DNA of 64,000 nucleotides from contig MFRS01000003.1 of NCBI GenBank assembly GCA_001784635.1, positions 30,335 through 94,334 on the forward strand, given 5' to 3'. Positions within the stretch are counted from its first letter, which is position 1. Each line of letters starts with the position of its first letter. A program made the translations under genes and the position numbers. The notes under the pieces are model-generated. The model saw nothing but the letters and a program-made list of their open reading frames with translations. It searched no databases and was not told the DNA's origin. Source of the DNA: Candidatus Micrarchaeota archaeon RBG_16_49_10 (GTDB lineage Archaea > Aenigmatarchaeota > Aenigmatarchaeia > CG10238-14). Shown piece after piece: positions 59,042-64,000 of the stretch.

Positions 59042-60747
59042 CCTTTTTTAAAATACTCGTAGAGTTGTTCCGAAAAGCCAAGCCCTACTAGGATGCCGAA
59101 AGCCCCAATCATGGAAATGGTCTTAAAGCTGTCAATCGCGAAGAAGGAAACAATTAATAGGATGCCCAATCCCAAAACAATATACAAATCTAGATTTCCT
59201 AACCTATCTTTTTTAATATTGATGTTATTAAATAAAAATAGAATCGAATTTATTCCTGTAGCTAATAAGACCCCCACCAAAAATTTGTTGTCAACAATCA
59301 CTTTAATAATGAAAAGGTTGAATGACACTAAGAAAAGCGTAAAAACTGTAAGATAACCAAGTTTGTTCTTGAAGCTATCCTTTTGCAATATTATGAAAAC
59401 CACTGAAGAGGAAACGGCCACAAATAAAACGACCTTGAAAATACTCGCGGCAACAACTACTAGAGTAACTAGCGTCAACACACCAAGACTTACAACAAAA
59501 TTAAGCGGCTGTTTATTTCTAAGGAAGGTCACAACCGAAGCGATAACAATAAAGGAAAAAATTCCCAAAGAGCTCATATTCAGAAAGCTTTTATCCCTCG
59601 TCAATTGCTCTTCACCTATAATCTGGAGTTCCCCTATCCTTTTTGTGTTTAAAAAAGCAACCAGAGTAGCCATCTTATCCTCGGCCATTTTTCTGTCTTT
59701 TTCAAAACCAAAAACTATCAACCTCGAAACTTTCTGTCCGGCATCACTCCCAGAAACCGGCATCCTGAGAAATTCCTTGCCGTCTATCGACACAATCATC
59801 GGCTCCTTCAAATAGGGTTCTCCTAGGCTATTTATGGTGGATTCTTGGTTTTTAGTCACTTTCTCAAACTTTTCAGACCCTTCAGCCGTCAGTTCAACTT
59901 GAAACATGAAACCATAGAGGCCTCCTTGTCGGAAGATGTTGCTGTTTCCAGATCCTGTCAATGCAGTTATTATATCCCCATCTTCAAGGACATTCATCAG
60001 GAAATCAGTCTCATTAGCCTCTATTTTGTCTATTTTGAAATCGACACCATCAACCGTAAGGGAATCTCCTTCCCCGAAACTAGAGCCTTGGAAAACAACA
60101 GTGCCATTATCAACTTGGAACTCGTACTTGCTTTCAGAAAGCTGAATTGTACTAACCCCATTCTTCAATTTTACCTTCTGTATAAGGCCGAAATTAACTA
60201 TTCCCGGCTCTATTATCTTTTTTATTTTGCTCTCATCGCTAGGCGTGAAGCTTAGCTCTATCTTATCGCCCGCCTCTATCTTGAATTCAGAAACCCCAAT
60301 TATCTTGGCTCTTTCGGAGATTTTATCAGAGATAATTTGGACGTCACCCATAGGGGTTGCCCCAATCGGCTTTAGTATTATTTTTTTCCCACCGTTAAGA
60401 CTCAAACCGAAGATTATAGGATTCTCTTTCAGGCTGGCTACCTCCAAAATTAACTCCTTATCAGCTGGAACCGCGCACATTCTTGGATTGCCGTCCACTA
60501 TGAAATTATAGCTCTCCCCTCTCTTTTCAATTTCCTGATAGAAACCCTCGACACTGGCAACTTTCCTACCATTTACACTTGTGATGACCGAACCTTCAGT
60601 CAGACTCTCTTGGCAGGCCGAATCCTCTGAGACTGAAACAACCAAAACACCCGATTTGCTGAAAAAAACCGGGTAAATAACAAAAATTACAGAAAGGAAA
60701 ATCATTAAAAGGAAAACAGAAACATGAACCTTACCTTGTATTTTCAT
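59038..60747 (-). CDS. SecD-like protein, divergent
   Basis: 569 residues. Membrane helix 1 (9-30), a PDZ-like stretch (LTEGSVITSVNGRKVASVEGFYQEI), then the SecD P1-type domain (FGLSLNGGKKIILKP; GLYGFMFQVELTAEGSEKFEKVTKN; GKEFLRMPV), then 6-7 C-terminal membrane helices (about 390-565). The usual SecD helix motifs with paired charges are not evident and no secF follows. It may be a SecD relative in protein export or a separate RND-derived protein. Confidence 0.72.
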   Translation of the reverse strand: MKIQGKVHVSVFLLMIFLSVIFVIYPVFFSKSGVLVVSVSEDSACQESLTEGSVITSVNGRKVASVEGFYQEIEKRGESYNFIVDGNPRMCAVPADKELILEVASLKENPIIFGLSLNGGKKIILKPIGATPMGDVQIISDKISERAKIIGVSEFKIEAGDKIELSFTPSDESKIKKIIEPGIVNFGLIQKVKLKNGVSTIQLSESKYEFQVDNGTVVFQGSSFGEGDSLTVDGVDFKIDKIEANETDFLMNVLEDGDIITALTGSGNSNIFRQGGLYGFMFQVELTAEGSEKFEKVTKNQESTINSLGEPYLKEPMIVSIDGKEFLRMPVSGSDAGQKVSRLIVFGFEKDRKMAEDKMATLVAFLNTKRIGELQIIGEEQLTRDKSFLNMSSLGIFSFIVIASVVTFLRNKQPLNFVVSLGVLTLVTLVVVAASIFKVVLFVAVSSSVVFIILQKDSFKNKLGYLTVFTLFLVSFNLFIIKVIVDNKFLVGVLLATGINSILFLFNNINIKKDRLGNLDLYIVLGLGILLIVSFFAIDSFKTISMIGAFGILVGLGFSEQLYEYFKKG

Positions 60748-60812
60748 TTAAACCAACAACATTTTTAATTATTAAAATTTATTTTATAAAGTTTAAGTTT
60801 ATTTAGATTAAG

Positions 60813-61820
60813 ATGTCAGCCCTTTTTATAGCTTTGGTAGTGGCTTTTTTGGCGACATTCTTTTCTGCTAAGTATTTCATCACCAAATTTAAGGCAATAG
60901 GGCTTGTTAGCACGGACATCAACAAGAAAGAGAAGCCTATAGTCCCTGAAATGGGTGGGATAGCCATATTTTTCGGGATGATGCTCGGCCTTTCGATAAT
61001 AATATTGGCTGGGGCCAAAAACACCATAGAGCTTTTGGCTGTCTTGTCTACAGTCCTCCTTTCAACGGTATTCGGCATTCTGGACGGTATATTCGGGTAT
61101 TTGGGGTATGAGGGCAAGATAACAAGAAAATCAAGAAAATGGAAAAGGGGGATAACACAATTACAACATGCCATTTTCCCTTTACTGTGTAGCATACCAC
61201 TAATAGCAATAAAGGCCGGGCACTACTCAATGGCACTCCCACTGATTGGCGATGTTAATTTAGGTCTTTTGTACCCTTTTCTAATAATCCCGCTCATAGT
61301 TACAATCTACAATAATGCCTTCAACATGATAGCCGGCATGAATGGTTTGGAGGCCGGTTCTGGTTTAATTATATCTTTAGGGCTTTTAGTGTGTGGTATC
61401 ATCTTAGGCCAGAATATTGTCATAACTTTATCCTCGCTTCTTGCAGTTTGCTTGTTAGCGTTCCTATTTTTCAATTTCTACCCCGCAAAAGTGTTCCCAG
61501 GGGATATAACACCTTTCATAGTGGGGTCTGTCTTGGCCAGTGCTATTATACTTGGGAATATAGAGAAGGTGGGCGTCATAATAATAGGGCTTTACTATTT
61601 GGAGTTCCTTCTGAAGCTCCGTAGCGGGTTCAAGGCGCAGTCCTTTGGCGTTGTGCAGGAAGACGGAAGTTTAAAGGCCCCTCATGAAAAGATATACTCT
61701 CTTACCCATTTGGTCATGAAGTTAGGCGGCGGCAAGCTCAAGGAAAGACAAATCGTCACTATCATAATATTGCTTCATTCAATACCAATTCTTTTGGCGC
61801 TCCTGACGCTCAGTTTTTGA
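60813..61820 (+). CDS. Dolichyl-phosphate GlcNAc-1-phosphate transferase homologue (AglH/MraY family)
   Basis: 335 residues, about 10 membrane helices. PIVPEMGGIAIFFG, FGILDGIFGYLGYEGK, YNNAFNMIAGMNGLEAGSGL and YPAKVFPGDITPF match the polyprenyl-phosphate HexNAc-1-P transferase family, which starts N-glycan assembly. The usual D-D pair in the first cytosolic loop reads D-G here. Neighbouring sugar genes fit a glycan role. Confidence 0.88.
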   Translation: MSALFIALVVAFLATFFSAKYFITKFKAIGLVSTDINKKEKPIVPEMGGIAIFFGMMLGLSIIILAGAKNTIELLAVLSTVLLSTVFGILDGIFGYLGYEGKITRKSRKWKRGITQLQHAIFPLLCSIPLIAIKAGHYSMALPLIGDVNLGLLYPFLIIPLIVTIYNNAFNMIAGMNGLEAGSGLIISLGLLVCGIILGQNIVITLSSLLAVCLLAFLFFNFYPAKVFPGDITPFIVGSVLASAIILGNIEKVGVIIIGLYYLEFLLKLRSGFKAQSFGVVQEDGSLKAPHEKIYSLTHLVMKLGGGKLKERQIVTIIILLHSIPILLALLTLSF

Positions 61821-61825
61821 AATAC

Positions 61826-62482
61826 CTAAGAGTATAGGTCATCTAAAATCCACTTTGCGGCCTCAAGGAAGTTCTCAACTATCTGGATTCTCCCTTTAAG
61901 TTTTGGTTTGTTCATCAATTTTTCGACTTTCCCCTTTTCTTTATCATTTGATCCGTTAAGAACTAAGACCGATTTTCCACCTGCATTGATACCCATCTCA
62001 ATGTCCTGCTTCAAATCCCCAATCATGTATATAACTGAATTCCCGATTTTATTCCCATCGGCTTCAACAACATTTTTCATCATCCCAATATCCGGTTTCC
62101 TTCTGGGAGTTCTCAACTTGACATATTTCCAGTCAACGTTACTGAGGCTAAGTCTACCTTCAAGTGCTCTTCTAATGACATATCCAAAAAGAGGGACATG
62201 AAATGACAACTCATATCCATCAATTCTGCCCCCGGCCTCCCTAGTAATTTTCATTATGTACTCTGTAATTTCTCTGGCCCTTCCCTCTGAAAAATAACCA
62301 ATAGCAACACCGGACTGGTTCGAAGCTATGTGGATTTTTATCTCATCTCGCCCACCCAACAACCTCAATCCATCAATAACCCCACCATGAAACTCTAAAT
62401 TGTCGGCCCAATTGTCATCTCCCCCATAGTAACCCAAATCCCGGTTTAATGTACCATCTCTATCAACAAAGATGTAAATCAT
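61826..62482 (-). CDS. HAD-IIIA phosphatase (GmhB/HisB-N-like)
   Basis: 218 residues from ATG 62482 (MIYIFVDRDGTLNRD). Motif I DRDGT, motif II ASNQSGVAIGYF, motif III RRKPDIGMM, motif IV GDLKQDIEM. These fit histidinol-phosphate/heptose-bisphosphate phosphatases, but the zinc-binding cysteine loop of GmhB is missing. Directly next to a heptose-kinase-like gene, so a sugar phosphatase role is likely. The gap to the kinase is 61 bases, same strand. Confidence 0.82.
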   Translation of the reverse strand: MIYIFVDRDGTLNRDLGYYGGDDNWADNLEFHGGVIDGLRLLGGRDEIKIHIASNQSGVAIGYFSEGRAREITEYIMKITREAGGRIDGYELSFHVPLFGYVIRRALEGRLSLSNVDWKYVKLRTPRRKPDIGMMKNVVEADGNKIGNSVIYMIGDLKQDIEMGINAGGKSVLVLNGSNDKEKGKVEKLMNKPKLKGRIQIVENFLEAAKWILDDLYS

Positions 62483-62543
62483 TTTAATCGTCTCGGCGTT
62501 AATTGTGATATTTATTAGGAACAAATAACCATAAAATACGAAT

Positions 62544-63584
62544 TTATTCGCTGTAAATCACTCTTCCCCCCCTTACCTCCCTTTCAATCTTGTAGGGGAT
62601 TTGCATGATGTCTATTCCTAACTTTTCCCTAGCTCTTCTACTAAACCTGTCATTGAAACCCTCCCTAGAGTCGCCTTCCACATAAACTAAAAATGCCCCT
62701 CCAAGGCCAGCCCCTGACAGCTTAGCTCCAGTCGCCCCCTCTTCCTTGGCAATGGCATACAATTCATCCACGACGTTATTGGTGACATCACCCAGTTCCC
62801 TTTTAAGCTTCCACCCTTTATCCAAAAGTTCCCCGATAGAACTCAAATCCCCTTTAACTAGCTTCTCATAACCTTCCTTCGCCAAACTCCTCAAACCTTC
62901 TAAATATTCCAGATTCCTTTTGGCGTTCATCCCCTGTGTCTTGAGGCTTTTTTCTGCCGATTTTACCCTGTTTATACCAGTATAATATAGGATTAGAGAA
63001 CCTTCTATTTCCTCGAAAGCTTCTTCGGATAGTGGTAAAGGATTGATCAAGACTTCCCCTTCTGGTAAAAATCTTATGTAATTGGCTCCCCCATAGGATG
63101 AAGCATATTGGTCCTGCTTCCCGCAGTGCTTCCCTAAAATCTCCCTCTCAATTTTGTAAGCTTTTCTGGCTATACCCTCTTGGGTCACATCTTTCCCTAC
63201 TAATTCATACAACGCAAGTAAAGTCGCTACGGTTACAGCAGCTGATGAACCAAGGCCAGACTGAGCTGGTATCTGACCTGTGAAATTTATTTCTATTCCA
63301 TAGGACAAATCCGGGTCAACGAGCTTTATAGCCTCCCTAACCAAGTCATGCCCTAGTTCTTCTAGGTAGTCTACCTCCTCAGGATTTCCGGACCAACCAA
63401 CCCTTATTTTTTTGTCGTAATACCTAGGAGTTAAAATGGCAGTTACCCCCAAGTCCGTCGTGAAGCTGACAACAGCGCCCCCTTCGTTTAATATAGTGAA
63501 GGCTTCCGGTAAATCTGTCGCCCCTCCGAATAAGCTAATTCTGTAAGGAGCTTTAGCAATAATAAGTCTTTTATGACGAGCCAT
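62544..63584 (-). CDS. GHMP kinase, heptose-7-phosphate kinase (HddA) type
   Basis: 346 residues. Starts with RISLFGGATDLP (family motif 1), ATP loop GQIPAQSGLGSSAAVTVATLLAL, HCGKQDQYASSYGGANYI, and KLSGAGLGGAFLVY (motif 3). Bacterial HddA phosphorylates D-glycero-alpha-D-manno-heptose 7-phosphate at C1. In archaea the same family may act on other sugar phosphates. Starts on the minus strand, divergent from the glycosyltransferase. Confidence 0.88.
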   Translation of the reverse strand: MARHKRLIIAKAPYRISLFGGATDLPEAFTILNEGGAVVSFTTDLGVTAILTPRYYDKKIRVGWSGNPEEVDYLEELGHDLVREAIKLVDPDLSYGIEINFTGQIPAQSGLGSSAAVTVATLLALYELVGKDVTQEGIARKAYKIEREILGKHCGKQDQYASSYGGANYIRFLPEGEVLINPLPLSEEAFEEIEGSLILYYTGINRVKSAEKSLKTQGMNAKRNLEYLEGLRSLAKEGYEKLVKGDLSSIGELLDKGWKLKRELGDVTNNVVDELYAIAKEEGATGAKLSGAGLGGAFLVYVEGDSREGFNDRFSRRAREKLGIDIMQIPYKIEREVRGGRVIYSE

Positions 63585-63660
63585 AACATTAATTCCAAAA
63601 ACAATCTTTAATAGAAAGCCGGAATCAAAATAGAAATAGATAAAAATATCATTTATTTCG

Positions 63661-64000
63661 ATGATAGAGTCTAGTGTTTCTATTGTTTTGCCTGTCTATA
63701 ATGAAGAAAGAATACTTGAAAAAAATTCTTTAAAAGTTTTGGATTATTGTGAAAATATATTCAAAAAATTTGAAATAGTCATAGCTGATAACGGTTCCAC
63801 TGATAAGACACCAGATATAGGGAGAAATTTAGCCAAAAAATATAAAAAAATCAAATACCTTCGTTTGGAGAAACGGGGCAGAGGGAGAGCATTAAAAACG
63901 GCATGGACAATCTCCAAAGCAGATATATTTTGTTACATGGACGCGGACCTTGCTACCGATTTGAAGCATCTTGAACAATTGATCAAACTAGTTGAAGAAG
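63661..64000 (+). CDS. Family 2 glycosyltransferase, C-terminus cut by window edge
   Basis: 113 residues visible. SIVLPVYNEERILEKN and IVIADNGSTDKTPDIG, YLRLEKRGRGRALKTAW and FCYMDADLATDL give the GT-A fold with the D-x-D motif; closest in look to dolichyl-phosphate glucose/mannose synthases (DPM1/Alg5). It probably transfers a sugar from its nucleotide form to a lipid carrier. 76 bases from the kinase start; the shared gap is A/T-rich. Confidence 0.9.
   Translation, partial: MIESSVSIVLPVYNEERILEKNSLKVLDYCENIFKKFEIVIADNGSTDKTPDIGRNLAKKYKKIKYLRLEKRGRGRALKTAWTISKADIFCYMDADLATDLKHLEQLIKLVEE

Noticed and set aside
1..64000. CRISPR array or cas genes
   Set aside because: No regularly spaced repeats of 24-40 bases and no Cas-like protein were seen.
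1..64000. Insertion sequences or integrases
   Set aside because: No transposase, integrase or terminal inverted repeats recognised. The only mobility hints are the tRNA-Leu/MFS repeat and the TniB-like ATPase.

Overview
This window comes from an archaeon. The RNA polymerase large subunits are split into A'/A'' and B'/B''. It carries NusA-KH, eL30, eL8 (L7Ae), eL24 and eS28 proteins, aIF2-alpha, EF-1A and EF-2, Orc1/Cdc6, a B-family DNA polymerase, archaeal DnaG, Hel308 and Hjc. Most of the tRNA genes contain small introns, and Shine-Dalgarno-like GGAGGTG or GGTGA motifs precede many starts. The lineage cannot be fixed from sequence reading alone. Very compact packing, several four-base start/stop overlaps and unusual tRNA introns fit a DPANN or deep euryarchaeal genome. 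The left half looks more GC-rich than the right half (from about 45 kb on).

Layout. 1-3.7 kb: partial methionine aminopeptidase, a large secreted or membrane-anchored protein and a small membrane hydrolase. 3.7-17.2 kb, all minus strand: 5S rRNA, tRNA-Asp, rpoH, rpoB'', rpoB', rpoA', rpoA'', eL30, NusA-KH, uS12, uS7, EF-2, EF-1A, a small unknown gene and uS10, together forming the transcription/translation core. 17.3-26.3 kb: tRNA-Tyr, a second surface protein, nitroreductase, ATP-dependent DNA ligase, TrmB-like regulator, threonyl-tRNA synthetase, a small-gene cluster, a YbaK-type deacylase and a RaiA/HPF-like protein. 26.3-33 kb: tRNA-Gln followed by a Trm9-like methyltransferase, NcsA-type thiolase, Elp3, CCA-adding enzyme and glutamyl-tRNA synthetase, a run of genes for tRNA maturation and wobble-uridine modification. 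33.4-36.5 kb: eL8, eS28, eL24, tRNA-Ala, uS13, uS4, uS11 and RNAP subunit D. 36.5-37.4 kb: two tandem tRNA-Leu genes and a half-size MFS gene that may be an insertion. 38-43 kb: aIF2-alpha, PAC2 protein, uS2, LemA-HtpX, a MazG-like protein and TrmI.

The right half is a DNA replication and repair neighbourhood: Hel308, an AAA ATPase, ThpR, DnaG primase, a CBS protein, Hjc, a metallophosphoesterase, then an apparent replication origin with ORB-like repeats in front of orc1/cdc6, a putative catalytically dead PolD small-subunit homologue, and a B-family polymerase with a C-terminal four-cysteine zinc finger. Two more ORB-like repeats follow the polymerase. The window ends with a TctA-family permease, alpha-NAC, a SecD-like protein, a dolichol-linked GlcNAc-phosphotransferase homologue, and a HAD phosphatase, a heptose-kinase-type GHMP kinase and a glycosyltransferase, which look like surface-glycan functions.

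The strongest candidate for something undescribed is the orc1 / inactivated-DP1-like / zinc-finger-PolB block with ORB elements on both sides. It resembles the catalytic-subunit plus dead-B-subunit design of eukaryotic replicative polymerases. The second is the multi-intron tRNA genes, and the third is the tRNA-Gln modification cluster.
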